This document shows, piece after piece, positions 43,541 through 52,231 of a DNA stretch of 64,000 nt (positions are counted from its first letter, which is position 1; the number at the start of each line of letters is the position of its first letter). A program made the translations under genes and the position numbers. The notes under the pieces are model-generated. The model searched no databases. It had not been told where the DNA came from and was given only the letters and a program-made list of their open reading frames with translations. Location of the stretch: positions 408,762 to 472,761 of the forward strand of contig WJMO01000006.1 of assembly GCA_014727915.1 (NCBI GenBank), written 5' to 3'. This stretch comes from Candidatus Altarchaeales archaeon (GTDB taxonomy: Archaea; Altiarchaeota; Altiarchaeia; IMC4; SCGC-AAA252-I15).

Positions 43541-44586
43541 CCCCCTGGAAGAAGGACATGGTAAAGGAGGCGGCCAAGAGGATAAAATCCCGCAAGGTAG
43601 TGGGAGTAGTCAAGATCAGCGGCGTTCCATCAAAGCAGATGCAGGACATGAGGAAGAAGCTCAAAGGGGACGCGGACATCATAGTCTCAAGGAGCACCAT
43701 ATTGAAGAGGGCCCTGGAGAAGGCGGGTGTGAAGGGCCTGGAAGAGTATCTTAAAGGCCCCTCAGGGCTTATATTGTCGGACCTCAACCCGTTCCAGCTT
43801 GAGAAGCTGCTTTACAGCAACAGATCAAAAGCCCCAGCAAAGCCGGGGAACATCGCACCATACGACCTAACAGTCCCCGAGGGTGACACTGGACTGCCTG
43901 CGGGGCCGGTGATCGGAGACCTCCAGGGCGCGGGAGTGAAAGCCAAGATACAAGGCGGGAAGATCATGGTGACCGAGGATTCTCTTCTCGTAAATGGGGG
44001 TGATCCCGTTAACGAGAAGGTCGCGACCGTGCTCGCGAGGCTCGGCATCGAGCCCATGGAGATCATGCTCAAACTTAACGCCGCCCACGAGGACGGAACG
44101 GTATACTCCGGTGACGTCCTGCACATCGACGAAGCTGAGACGCTCGCCAGATTCCAGGACGCCCACAGGAAGGCGTTCAACCTCAGCTACCACGCGAGGA
44201 TATTCAACAAGCACGTGGTCGAGGTGCTGCTGACCGAAGCCGTCTGCAACGCCAGGAACCTTATGGTGAACGCGGAGATAATCAACAAGGACACCATCGA
44301 GCTCTTCCTCGGTAAGGCGGACGCCCACGCCAAAGCATTGAGGAGCGCACTGCCCCCGGAGGCCTTCGACGGAAAGAAAGAAGAAGCTCCAGTTGACGGG
44401 AAGAAGGAGGACGCTCCGGCAGAAGAGAAAGAGACAGCGGCTGAGGAAAAGAAAGAGGAAGCTCTGGCAGAGGATAAAAAGGAGGATAAGCCAGCCGAGG
44501 AAAAGAAAGATGAGTCCCCGGATGCCGACGAGAAACCCGATCCCCCAGAAGAAAAGCCAGCCGAACCCGAGAAAAAAGACGAGTAA
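43534..44586 (+). CDS. rpl10: Ribosomal protein uL10 (P0) lacking the usual C-terminal stalk signature
   Basis: A 350-residue uL10, base of the ribosomal stalk. The rRNA-binding domain (1-110), the archaeal insertion (about 110-180) and the helical P1-binding segment (about 200-285) are all visible. The last 65 residues are Lys/Glu/Pro-rich and end in EPEKKDE. The hydrophobic factor-binding tail that normally closes archaeal P0 (of the LGALFG type) is absent. The P1/L12 gene that usually follows rpl10 is not in this cluster. Confidence 0.93.
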   Translation: MVAPWKKDMVKEAAKRIKSRKVVGVVKISGVPSKQMQDMRKKLKGDADIIVSRSTILKRALEKAGVKGLEEYLKGPSGLILSDLNPFQLEKLLYSNRSKAPAKPGNIAPYDLTVPEGDTGLPAGPVIGDLQGAGVKAKIQGGKIMVTEDSLLVNGGDPVNEKVATVLARLGIEPMEIMLKLNAAHEDGTVYSGDVLHIDEAETLARFQDAHRKAFNLSYHARIFNKHVVEVLLTEAVCNARNLMVNAEIINKDTIELFLGKADAHAKALRSALPPEAFDGKKEEAPVDGKKEDAPAEEKETAAEEKKEEALAEDKKEDKPAEEKKDESPDADEKPDPPEEKPAEPEKKDE

Positions 44587-44645
44587 AAACTATTTGGGTT
44601 TTTCTTCAAATAATTTATAAAAATTTTCTATTTGTTTTAATTCTC
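44587..44645 (+). terminator. T-rich tract after rpl10, likely terminator
   Basis: After the rpl10 stop the sequence is strongly AT-rich with several T-runs (TTTTTC, TTTTCT, TTTTAAT). Archaeal termination commonly occurs at such U-runs. It separates the ribosomal operon from the hypothetical gene at 44668. Confidence 0.4.
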
Positions 44646-44667
44646 GTGTTTCCCCAAGTTTTAACAT

Positions 44668-45282
44668 ATGCCGGAGACAGTATACCGTATGATCAACTGC
44701 ACCAGCCTGGTGGGTAACATCTGCGGCCGGGGAGAGGACGCGCTACTCTACCTCGCAGACGAAGTCCGGAAGAGAGATGGCAGCCTCCCAGGTGACGGCA
44801 TGTTCGGGCTTATGGGATTCGAACGGGATAGGGTAGAGTTGAACGTGGAGGAGGGCAGGAAAGCCGACGCCATGGTGACGAACACCATCTTCTACAGGTG
44901 CCCGGCAGCTTATGTTGCAATACCACGCCAGGAAGTTGGAGGATCAGGTGTTGGATTGAGCGTGTACCTGAACCGGCCCAGAACGGGGAGGAACCTGGAG
45001 AAGATATGCGACATAGCCAGCGAGGAAGTAGAACGCATATGGGACGCTGGTGACCTCAACCCTGATTTCGCAGAGCGTGTTAAGCAAGGACCGGTCTACC
45101 ACCGGGATGGGGACAGCATGGTAAGGTTCAGGCACAATAGAAAGGGAGAGCAGAGACCACAATCGACGGAAACATTAAAGGAAGACGTGATAACAGAGGA
45201 GCGGTGGACGTTGGATGGGAGGGGAGGGGCGACCATCACCCTGAAATCATACACGCCGGAAGGCAGGAGAAGACAGGGATAA
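44668..45282 (+). CDS. Hypothetical protein
   Basis: A 204-residue soluble protein of unknown family. It has no signal or membrane helix. Features are an N-terminal MINCTSLVGNICGRGEDALLYLADEVRKRDG, a strand-rich middle (FYRCPAAYVAIPRQEVGGSG) and a polar, basic C-terminal third. First of a tightly spaced series (one base to the next gene). No catalytic motif can be named. Confidence 0.55.
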   Translation: MPETVYRMINCTSLVGNICGRGEDALLYLADEVRKRDGSLPGDGMFGLMGFERDRVELNVEEGRKADAMVTNTIFYRCPAAYVAIPRQEVGGSGVGLSVYLNRPRTGRNLEKICDIASEEVERIWDAGDLNPDFAERVKQGPVYHRDGDSMVRFRHNRKGEQRPQSTETLKEDVITEERWTLDGRGGATITLKSYTPEGRRRQG

Positions 45283-45283
45283 T

Positions 45284-45598
45284 ATGGACTACATAGACGG
45301 ATTCGGGTGGATAGGGATAACGTTGCTTGCGTTGATGTTAGTATACAGGCTTCTTCAGAGGATACTATTCACCCCCGAGGACGAGTTCGTGCCTGATGGA
45401 TTGCTGGTCTGCCCCGCATGCGGGAGCAGGAACATATCAGGCCTGAAACACAATAAAAACTGGCTGAAACGGTTCGGGCCCATAATGGGAGTGTACACGT
45501 GCCAGGACTGCGACTACGACGGCCTGCCCCTGCAGGTGAACACTGAAAGGGACCAGCAGCTTTTGGAGGACATGAAAAAGGATGAAGATAGAGTTTGA
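45284..45598 (+). CDS. Membrane-anchored zinc-ribbon protein
   Basis: A 104-residue protein with an N-terminal transmembrane helix (about residues 8-28) and a cytosolic or external zinc ribbon: CPACGSRN near residue 43 and CQDCDYDG near residue 68, i.e. two CxxC pairs. A tail of charged residues follows. It overlaps the NFACT-R gene by 17 bases. Role unknown. Confidence 0.65.
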   Translation: MDYIDGFGWIGITLLALMLVYRLLQRILFTPEDEFVPDGLLVCPACGSRNISGLKHNKNWLKRFGPIMGVYTCQDCDYDGLPLQVNTERDQQLLEDMKKDEDRV

Positions 45599-46349
45599 CC
45601 TGAGGAAGACCGTTCCAGAGAACGCGACAGAACACTACAGCAGGTCCAAGAAGTACAAGAGGAAGCTACCAGGTATGGAGAAGGCCATAGCCGACACCAA
45701 AAAGAAACTGGAGAACGTGGTCGAAGACGCGCCGGAAGAGCCCAGGATGAGGAGGAAGGTAGAGCGCAGGTGGTATGAGAAGTTCCGGTGGTTCAGGAGC
45801 AGCGACGGCCTCCTCGTGCTAGGAGGGAGGGATGCGACCACCAACGACATACTCGTGAAAAAGCACCTTGAAGCAAACGACTTGGTCTTCCACGCCAACG
45901 TCCAGGGCGCGCCCTTCATCGTCGTCAAGAACGAGAGGGGAGGCGAAGTGCCTGAGAGGACGATAACAGAGGCTGCGACCGCTGCCGCATCCTACAGCAA
46001 GGCCTGGAGCCGGGGGATGGGCAGCTGCGACGTCTACCAGGTGAACCCCGACCAGGTGAGCAAAACACCTCCAAGCGGCGAATACCTCCCCAAGGGGGCT
46101 TTCATGATATACGGGGAGAAGACCTGGCACAAGAACACACCCCTGGAAGTGGCGGTAGGACTATTGGATGATAATGTCATCGGAGGGCCGGCGGAGGCCG
46201 TGAAATCCCGGACAGACAACTATGTAACCGTCGGCGTTGGTGATGTTAAGCAGGGAGCCCTCGCCAAACAAGTCCGCAGCAGGCTCGGAGGCGGAGACTT
46301 GGAAGAGATACAACGGCACCTGCCCGGAGGAAGCGGAAAAATAAAATGA
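45582..46349 (+). CDS. Stand-alone NFACT-R (DUF814) protein, RqcH C-terminal half
   Basis: A 255-residue protein equal to the C-terminal part of RqcH/Rqc2/NEMF. It begins with the end of the coiled coil (residues 1-60, YSRSKKYKRKLPGMEKAI), then the NFACT-R domain: FRWFRSSDGLLVLGGRDATTNDILVKKHL near residue 68, FHANVQGAPFIVVKN near residue 102, and PSGEYLPKGAFMIYGEKTW near residue 165. The NFACT-N and HhH parts of the usual about 650-residue protein are missing. Family members recognise tRNA on stalled 60S/50S subunits. Overlaps neighbours on both sides. Confidence 0.85.
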   Translation: MKIEFDLRKTVPENATEHYSRSKKYKRKLPGMEKAIADTKKKLENVVEDAPEEPRMRRKVERRWYEKFRWFRSSDGLLVLGGRDATTNDILVKKHLEANDLVFHANVQGAPFIVVKNERGGEVPERTITEAATAAASYSKAWSRGMGSCDVYQVNPDQVSKTPPSGEYLPKGAFMIYGEKTWHKNTPLEVAVGLLDDNVIGGPAEAVKSRTDNYVTVGVGDVKQGALAKQVRSRLGGGDLEEIQRHLPGGSGKIK

Positions 46350-46552
46350 ACCCTGTTTTGCTGATAATAGGATTCATGCTTGTTGTTGCTGGCAGCGGGA
46401 ATTTTCTGATAAAGAAACATTTCCTTGACAAGATGGAGTCAACGCCCATTCCAATATTCAAAGGAGATTTAGCAGGCAGAATACACACGATAGGTTCCAT
46501 AATGATCATATCGGTTGGATTATCATTTATTGCTCTTGGAGTAGTCAGTTAG
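46346..46552 (+). CDS. Small two-helix membrane protein
   Basis: A 68-residue protein with two hydrophobic helices (about 1-20 and 46-67) joined by a charged loop. It overlaps the NFACT-R stop by four bases and the convergent M50-like gene by four bases. More AT-rich than its neighbours. No family recognised. Confidence 0.5.
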   Translation: MNPVLLIIGFMLVVAGSGNFLIKKHFLDKMESTPIPIFKGDLAGRIHTIGSIMIISVGLSFIALGVVS

Positions 46553-47583
46553 GTCTGTTTTGCTAGTCTCGTCTTCCGGGGTTTGAATATCAGGTACGCT
46601 ATCAGAAGCACTGCAGCTGCTGCCAGGGCAGCCAACCTTATGCCCCTGGTTTCCAGCAGGAGCTGATATGCTAGCAGAGATGATGTTACAGGTATCGTCT
46701 TGGCTATGCCCTTTATCTCCGATAGCTTGATTGCGACGAAGGCGAGTGGTATTGCTATTAGGAGGAGCGAAGTGGACAGTAACAGCACTATTACCGTGAA
46801 CTTCAACGCTATTGCAACATATGATGCGAGCTGGCCTTGAACCTGTTCGACTGGGAAGTAACCCTGGGATGTGAACACCAGCGCCGCCAGGAACGCAAGG
46901 AAGAACACCGCACTGAACAGGTTCTTAGAGAGTGAGCCAAATGATCCTCTGAAGTCAACGCTGCTGGGGGCGGCCCCAACTGCAAAGCAGAACTGCAGAT
47001 AGATGAATAGGAACACAACAGGCTGGGTGAAATCCAACCGTGAAGCAGAGTCAACCATCAATGAGATGATGGAGGATGATAGGGCAAGTGCATCGCCAGA
47101 ATTCCCTATGGGATCTGGATTCACCAGGTCCAAGAGCGTGCCGCCGTTCAGGAGGTTGAAGAGGAAGAGCATCAGCCCGCAGCCGAAGAAGGGAGCGAAA
47201 CCCACAATGAACTCCCGGAAAACGATCCACTTGTCCCGGCGCTGGGTGTATGATACGAACCCGACGACGCCGGTGCGTGGGTTGGGCTTGAACAACGACA
47301 CCTTCGTCACGGTGCAGCCGGTGATAAGCGCTGCGAACAAGTGACATAGCTCGTGCAGGATGGTCCCAGGGGCTATTAGCAGTGTGAACCACCGGGTCCT
47401 ATACCCCACTTTGGACACGAGAATATCCTCCAATACGTCGCTCAAGGTCACCTGTACCGCGAATAAAGCCGGGATGGCGGATATGAGATAACGGTAGGTG
47501 AAAGCTTCCAGCAGGTGCCATAGGACGGCGGAAAACACGGCCAAAAGCAATATTGTTGGTAGTCTGCCCTTGAAGAAAGCCAT
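46549..47583 (-). CDS. Site-2-protease/M50-like membrane metalloprotease
   Basis: A 344-residue polytopic protein. The zinc-binding motif HELCH lies in a transmembrane context (APGTILHELCHLFAALITG, about residues 87-105), as in intramembrane M50-type proteases; the second aspartate-bearing motif is not certain. About eight hydrophobic segments. I start at ATG 47583 because a TATA-like TTTATTATA lies about 25-33 bases upstream; an ATG eight codons earlier (47607) is the alternative. Substrate unknown. Divergent from the DRG GTPase gene. Confidence 0.7.
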   Translation of the reverse strand: MAFFKGRLPTILLLAVFSAVLWHLLEAFTYRYLISAIPALFAVQVTLSDVLEDILVSKVGYRTRWFTLLIAPGTILHELCHLFAALITGCTVTKVSLFKPNPRTGVVGFVSYTQRRDKWIVFREFIVGFAPFFGCGLMLFLFNLLNGGTLLDLVNPDPIGNSGDALALSSSIISLMVDSASRLDFTQPVVFLFIYLQFCFAVGAAPSSVDFRGSFGSLSKNLFSAVFFLAFLAALVFTSQGYFPVEQVQGQLASYVAIALKFTVIVLLLSTSLLLIAIPLAFVAIKLSEIKGIAKTIPVTSSLLAYQLLLETRGIRLAALAAAAVLLIAYLIFKPRKTRLAKQT

Positions 47584-47624
47584 ATCGTATATAACATTCC
47601 CTGGCATATAATAAACCTGTAATT

Positions 47625-48704
47625 ATGGAATTAGAGGACCAGATACGCGAGATAGAAGAGGAAATAGCCAACACCAAATACAACAAGGCCACACAGCACC
47701 ACATAGGGAAGCTGAAAGCCAAGCTCGCCCAGCTGAAGGAGAAGGTCGAAACACGCAAGAAGAGCAAGGGAAAAGGCCTTGGATTCGGGGTCCGGAAGAC
47801 AGGTCACGCGACCGTCGTGTTCGTGGGGCTGCCGTCGGTGGGAAAGTCCACCCTCTTGAACAGGCTCACCAACGCCCAGAGCAGGGTGGGGGCCTACGAG
47901 TTCACCACATTGGAGGTGATACCCGGGATGATGAGCTACGAGGGCGTGAACATCCAATTGCTCGACCTGCCGGGGCTGATAACCGGAGCCGCAGGCGGGA
48001 AAGGACGGGGTCGTGAGGTTCTTTCGATGGTTAGGAACGCGGACCTGTGCCTGATAGTGTTGGACGTGAACCGGATAGCGTCCGGGGAGGAGATAAAGAA
48101 CGAGCTCGAGGACATAGGAGTCAGGCTGGACAAGGAAGAACCCGACATAACCCTCAAGAGGAGAGACCGGGGAGGCATCAAGATAACCAAGACCCGGAAG
48201 GTCAGGAGATTGGACGAGCAGACAATAAAATCCATACTCGGCGTCCATGGAATACACAACGCTGACGTGCTCATCAGGGAGGACATAAACGAAGACCAAC
48301 TGAACGACGCAATACTGGGGAACAGGGTATATGTTCCATCCATAGTGGTGGTCAACAAGATAGACACCAAACCAGGCGCCCGGCTGCCCAGAGGATACCT
48401 GCCCATATCAGCCGAGGACGGGAGCAACCTGGAGGAGCTTAAGGACCTCATGTTCAAAAAACTGGACTTCATAAGGGTTTACATGAAGCCGCAGGGGGGT
48501 AAGGCAGACTACAAGGAGCCGATGATACTCAAGAAGGGGGCCACAGTTAAGGATTTATGCGAGAAAATGCATAAGGATTTCGTGGAGAAGTTCAGGTACG
48601 CGATCGTCTCGGGGGATAGCGTGAAACACGACGAGCAACGGTGCGGGATAACCCATGTACTTAAAGACAGAGACACAGTAACAATAATCAAGGAGCTACA
48701 ATGA
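47625..48704 (+). CDS. drg: DRG-family GTPase (Rbg/GTP1)
   Basis: A 359-residue developmentally-regulated GTP-binding protein. Order: N-terminal helical hairpin (1-50), basic linker KKSKGKGLGFGVRKTGHATV, G domain with G1 GLPSVGKSTL (about 67-76) and G3 DLPGLI near residue 114, an S5D2-like insert, G4 VVNKIDTK near residue 245, and a C-terminal TGS domain starting near residue 285. Involved in translation; partners in eukaryotes are DFRP proteins. The stop overlaps the lipoprotein start by four bases. Confidence 0.95.
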   Translation: MELEDQIREIEEEIANTKYNKATQHHIGKLKAKLAQLKEKVETRKKSKGKGLGFGVRKTGHATVVFVGLPSVGKSTLLNRLTNAQSRVGAYEFTTLEVIPGMMSYEGVNIQLLDLPGLITGAAGGKGRGREVLSMVRNADLCLIVLDVNRIASGEEIKNELEDIGVRLDKEEPDITLKRRDRGGIKITKTRKVRRLDEQTIKSILGVHGIHNADVLIREDINEDQLNDAILGNRVYVPSIVVVNKIDTKPGARLPRGYLPISAEDGSNLEELKDLMFKKLDFIRVYMKPQGGKADYKEPMILKKGATVKDLCEKMHKDFVEKFRYAIVSGDSVKHDEQRCGITHVLKDRDTVTIIKELQ

Positions 48705-49348
48705 GGTGGATACTGGCTTTGGCGGGTATGATGCTCTTAAGCGGGTGCATATGCTGCGGAGGACTGGGAGGGGGAGACACGGTAGAATGCGACCCACCCT
48801 ACATGGAATACGGGACAGGATGCTGCCTGGACGCCAACGGTAACAGCGTCTGCGACGGGGACGAGACCGTGGACACCACAGTGCCGTCGCCGCCTACACT
48901 GCCGCCGGAGACCCTTCCGCCATCTACGAACCCTCCCCAGACGACCATAGCCACCACATCATCAACACAGCCTACGGAGTTGACCGTGCCGCTCGCCACA
49001 ATGCCCCCTAGCACCCTGAAGGCCACATACAACTGCGTCAAGAACGCGGGATACAACCCAGACCACTTCTTCTTCCTATACAGCAGGGGATGCGGGAGCA
49101 AATACACCGACGAGGCGAGGACCGCTTCATACCAGAAGGGCGTCGATGTGACGCTGGTGGACATTGGCATGCTGGAGCCTGAGGAGATACAGATGATGGA
49201 ATGCTTCTACGGGACATACACGGAAGGCAACCCAACATTCGGGGAATGCCCGAAGCTCCTTTGCCCAAAGACGGGAGCGGTGGAAGTCGTCACAGGAAGG
49301 CCCGCAGTCCTAACCCAGATGAGGGGTTTCGCAGTCAAGTGCAGCTAG
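48701..49348 (+). CDS. Putative lipoprotein with GCCLD module and thiol-rich domain
   Basis: A 215-residue protein with signal and lipobox (MLLSGCICCGG). A module PPYMEYGTGCCLD followed by DANGNSVCDGDET (EF-hand-like acidic loop) occupies residues about 30-55, then a Pro/Thr linker of about 45 residues. The C-terminal domain starts NCVKNAGYNPDHFFFLYSRGCGSKY and ends VLTQMRGFAVKCS, with six cysteines in a thioredoxin-like size and strand order; that fold is a guess. The first module matches the surface protein at 33077. Coupled to drg by ATGA. Confidence 0.62.
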   Translation: MRWILALAGMMLLSGCICCGGLGGGDTVECDPPYMEYGTGCCLDANGNSVCDGDETVDTTVPSPPTLPPETLPPSTNPPQTTIATTSSTQPTELTVPLATMPPSTLKATYNCVKNAGYNPDHFFFLYSRGCGSKYTDEARTASYQKGVDVTLVDIGMLEPEEIQMMECFYGTYTEGNPTFGECPKLLCPKTGAVEVVTGRPAVLTQMRGFAVKCS

Positions 49349-49351
49349 AAG

Positions 49352-50524
49352 ATGCCCGTCGAAGAACTAGTCCTGGGAGACAAGACCGTATACATTGTAG
49401 GCACCGCCCACGTCAGCGACGAGAGCGTGAAATCGGTTGAAGAATCCATAAGAAAATACAGGCCGGACGCTGTGGCGGTGGAACTGTGCGAGCAGAGATA
49501 CCAGGCACTGAAGGAAGAGCGCAAATGGGACGAGACAGAGATCACCGAGGTCCTGTCCTCCGGGAGGGTGTACCTGTTCCTGATGCAGCTGCTGCTGTCC
49601 AACTTCCAGCGGAAGATAGGGGAGGAAGTCGGGGTTAAACCGGGAGCTGAGATGATGAAGGCCGTGGAAGTAGCAGAAGAGGAGGACATCAAAGTCGTGC
49701 TGGCCGACCGGGACGTGCGAGTGACGCTGAAGCGGGCCATGGACCTCATGTCAGCGAAGGAGAAGATAAGGCTTCTCTACGGCATAGTCGGAGGCTTCAT
49801 AGAGGGTGAGGAGATAAACGAGGAGCTCATAGAGAAGATGAAGGAGAAGGACGTCCTCACCGAGCTCATGGAAGAGCTCGCAGTGGAAACACCCTCCATA
49901 AAGAGGGTCCTGGTGGATGAGAGGGACCAGCACATCGCCCACAGGATATACTCGGCTGAAGGGAGGAGGATAGTGGCCGTGATAGGAGCGGGACACATGG
50001 AAGGCGTGAAAAGATGGCTTAACAGATTCAACGAGACGGGAGGCGTCGTAACATACACGCACAGCATGGAAGGGGTCGAGATAGGCGGGGTGAGCAGGAA
50101 GAAGATAAACCTGATAGCATACGGGGTCCCCGCAGCCTTCATAATACTCATCATATGGGGTTACATACAACACGGGAGCGCCATGACCCTGGACATGATA
50201 TTCAGGTGGTTCCTCATAAACGGGACACTGTCCGCCCTCGGAGCGGCGCTGGCGCTGGCACACCCTCTGACTGTGGTGTCAGCCTTCCTGGCAGCACCCT
50301 TCACATCCCTGAACCCTGCGATGGCAGCAGGGTGGGTGGCAGGATACGTGGAGCTGAAGATGAGAAAGCCCAGGGTAGTCGACTTCAAACAGCTTGTCAA
50401 GCTGGACACGAGAGAATACTGGAAGAACAGGGTCACAAGGGTGGTTTTGATAGTTGTGTTCGCGAACATAGGCAGCACCATAGGGACGTTCATAGCACTG
50501 CCCTATTTGGCCAGCCTATTATAA
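49352..50524 (+). CDS. TraB family protein with C-terminal membrane helices
   Basis: A 390-residue TraB/PrgY-like protein. The N-terminal domain shows YIVGTAHVSDESV (about residues 14-26), VELCEQRY near residue 47, and GAGHMEGVKRW near residue 210, the conserved EH-type signature. The last about 140 residues hold 3-4 transmembrane helices. Bacterial members regulate pheromone shutdown and are proposed proteases or gumN-like enzymes; in archaea the role is unknown. Starts three bases after the lipoprotein. Confidence 0.88.
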   Translation: MPVEELVLGDKTVYIVGTAHVSDESVKSVEESIRKYRPDAVAVELCEQRYQALKEERKWDETEITEVLSSGRVYLFLMQLLLSNFQRKIGEEVGVKPGAEMMKAVEVAEEEDIKVVLADRDVRVTLKRAMDLMSAKEKIRLLYGIVGGFIEGEEINEELIEKMKEKDVLTELMEELAVETPSIKRVLVDERDQHIAHRIYSAEGRRIVAVIGAGHMEGVKRWLNRFNETGGVVTYTHSMEGVEIGGVSRKKINLIAYGVPAAFIILIIWGYIQHGSAMTLDMIFRWFLINGTLSALGAALALAHPLTVVSAFLAAPFTSLNPAMAAGWVAGYVELKMRKPRVVDFKQLVKLDTREYWKNRVTRVVLIVVFANIGSTIGTFIALPYLASLL

Positions 50525-50547
50525 ACCACTTTGGAGAATATTATACG

Positions 50548-51375
50548 ATGAGCGATTTCGGACTGATAGGCCATCCCGTCGAGCACAGCATGAGCAAGGT
50601 GATGCACGAGGCAGCCTTCGAAGAGATGGGATTGGAATACGTATACGGGCTTTTCGACGTTGAGGAAGCAGAACTCGAGCTTTTCATGGAACACGCCAAA
50701 TTCAGGGGTTTGAACGTGACCATACCGTTGAAGACGGCCGTCATCGAACACCTGGACGAAGTCAGCCCGGAAGCTGACTTCATAGGTTCGGTAAACACCG
50801 TGGAGTTCTCCGGGAACAGGAAGATAGGCCATAACACTGACGTCCTGGGTTTCATGAAATGCCTGGAGGAGGCGGAGGTCGAGTTGGAGGAAAGCACGTT
50901 CCTAGTGCTGGGCAGCGGCGGAGCGGGAAGGGGGATCGTTTTCAAGCTGGCGATGGAAAAGCACAGGGTCTACAACTTCGACGTGGACGAGATGAAATGC
51001 GCCCGGCTGGCCGAGGACGTGATGGAGAAGGTTGGGGTGAGGGTGGAACCAGTGAAGGTGGATGGGATAAAGGACACGATAAAGAACGTTGACGTGCTAG
51101 TCAACGCAACACCAGTAGGCATGCACCCCAAGATAGACCGGATGCCCGTGCCACCCGACATCCTGCACCCAGCACTGACGGTCGTGGACATAGTATACAA
51201 CCCGTTGGAGACCAAGCTGCTGAGATACGCGAGGCAACGCTGCGAGAAAGCAGTTAACGGCGTTGGTATGCTGGTACACCAGGGGGCTGAATCCCTCAGG
51301 ATATGGCTTGGACAGGGCCCACCCGTCGAAGTCATGAGAAAAGCCGTCTTAGAGAGGCTAGAAAGTCAGGGTTGA
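50548..51375 (+). CDS. aroE: Shikimate dehydrogenase
   Basis: A 275-residue NADP-dependent enzyme. I start at ATG 50548 (MSDFGLIGHPVEHSMSK); the open frame further upstream lies inside traB. Shikimate-binding residues appear in HSMSKVMH and NVTIPLK (the catalytic Lys, about residue 67), NADP site in GSGGAGRG near residue 125, and C-terminal GVGMLVHQGAESLRIW. The gene is on the opposite strand from aroD, which lies 3 kb away. The 3' end overlaps the convergent YkgJ gene by 44 bases. Confidence 0.95.
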   Translation: MSDFGLIGHPVEHSMSKVMHEAAFEEMGLEYVYGLFDVEEAELELFMEHAKFRGLNVTIPLKTAVIEHLDEVSPEADFIGSVNTVEFSGNRKIGHNTDVLGFMKCLEEAEVELEESTFLVLGSGGAGRGIVFKLAMEKHRVYNFDVDEMKCARLAEDVMEKVGVRVEPVKVDGIKDTIKNVDVLVNATPVGMHPKIDRMPVPPDILHPALTVVDIVYNPLETKLLRYARQRCEKAVNGVGMLVHQGAESLRIWLGQGPPVEVMRKAVLERLESQG

Positions 51376-52231
51376 GCGCCTCCTCGAACAGCTTCCTCCT
51401 GCAGGATAGGTATTCCCCATATGATCTGTTGAAGTCCTCTATTCTGCCGTCCAGGTCACCCCGTAGGTACGAGTCCACGAAGGCTATCGACTTACTGTGC
51501 AATTCCATCTCCAAATCCTTCAGCTCCTCGCTTCCGTATAGAAGGAAGAGCCTGTCGGAAACGCGCTTGAGCTCCGGTAGGGACATGCCAGAAAGCTGGG
51601 ATTCATCCAGGTAACCCAGGTATTTGGTCAGCTGGAGGGAGACCGCCATCGAGCACATGAAATCCGAACAGCAGATAGGGCGTATGCCCTTAAGATACAA
51701 CGAGCACCGGTCCCCGTCCAGGAAGGCGCATGCGACGGACCTGCGGGTTATCCAAAGCCTTGTGCCATCCCACCTAAGCGGCAGGTTATAGAATTTCTCT
51801 GAGGATATCTCAGGCCCTGTGGCACGCACCTCGTAGAATTTCTCCACACCATCCCGTTCGAACACGAATAGTTCCCGGGGAAGGGCCCTCATCAGCTTGT
51901 CGGGAAGGCCCTTGAACCGGCGCTCTGCAATATAGTTTTTGAAGTCCCGGCCTGAAGACTTCAGGAGGCGCTCTATACCGGATATGGAAGGCAAGTCCAT
52001 CTGGACCGTTATCTCATTTGGGGGGAAGTGACAGCATAGGGCACCACAGCGTATGGTGCAAGACGTGTTCTGCGCGGCGTCTATCAGCTTGGCAAGCCGC
52101 ATGTACATGTTCATCAGCACATCGAATGCAGTGTAGGATTCGCTGGTGTTCCTAGGCTTGGAGGCTATCCTGTGCATGTTCAGGTCCAGGTACCTTAGCC
52201 TAGCGGCCTGCAGCTCAACCCACTCGCTCAC
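51332..52231 (-). CDS. YkgJ-family zinc/iron-chelating domain protein
   Basis: A 299-residue protein started at GTG 52231, which overlaps the larC stop by four bases like the other junctions of this operon; a TTG 24 bases upstream is the alternative. The YkgJ cysteine signature is present: CTIRCGALCC near residue 57, then CAFLDGDRCSLYLKGIRPICC near residue 167 (split as CAFL, RCSLY, RPICC). These cysteines are thought to bind a metal cluster. A helical C-terminal extension of about 110 residues follows. Function unknown. Confidence 0.8.
   Translation of the reverse strand: MSEWVELQAARLRYLDLNMHRIASKPRNTSESYTAFDVLMNMYMRLAKLIDAAQNTSCTIRCGALCCHFPPNEITVQMDLPSISGIERLLKSSGRDFKNYIAERRFKGLPDKLMRALPRELFVFERDGVEKFYEVRATGPEISSEKFYNLPLRWDGTRLWITRRSVACAFLDGDRCSLYLKGIRPICCSDFMCSMAVSLQLTKYLGYLDESQLSGMSLPELKRVSDRLFLLYGSEELKDLEMELHSKSIAFVDSYLRGDLDGRIEDFNRSYGEYLSCRRKLFEEALNPDFLASLRRLFS

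Noticed and set aside
50155..50547. Long frame upstream of aroE in the same phase
   Set aside because: It is inside traB, which is clearly coding in another frame; the shikimate dehydrogenase N-terminus starts at 50548.
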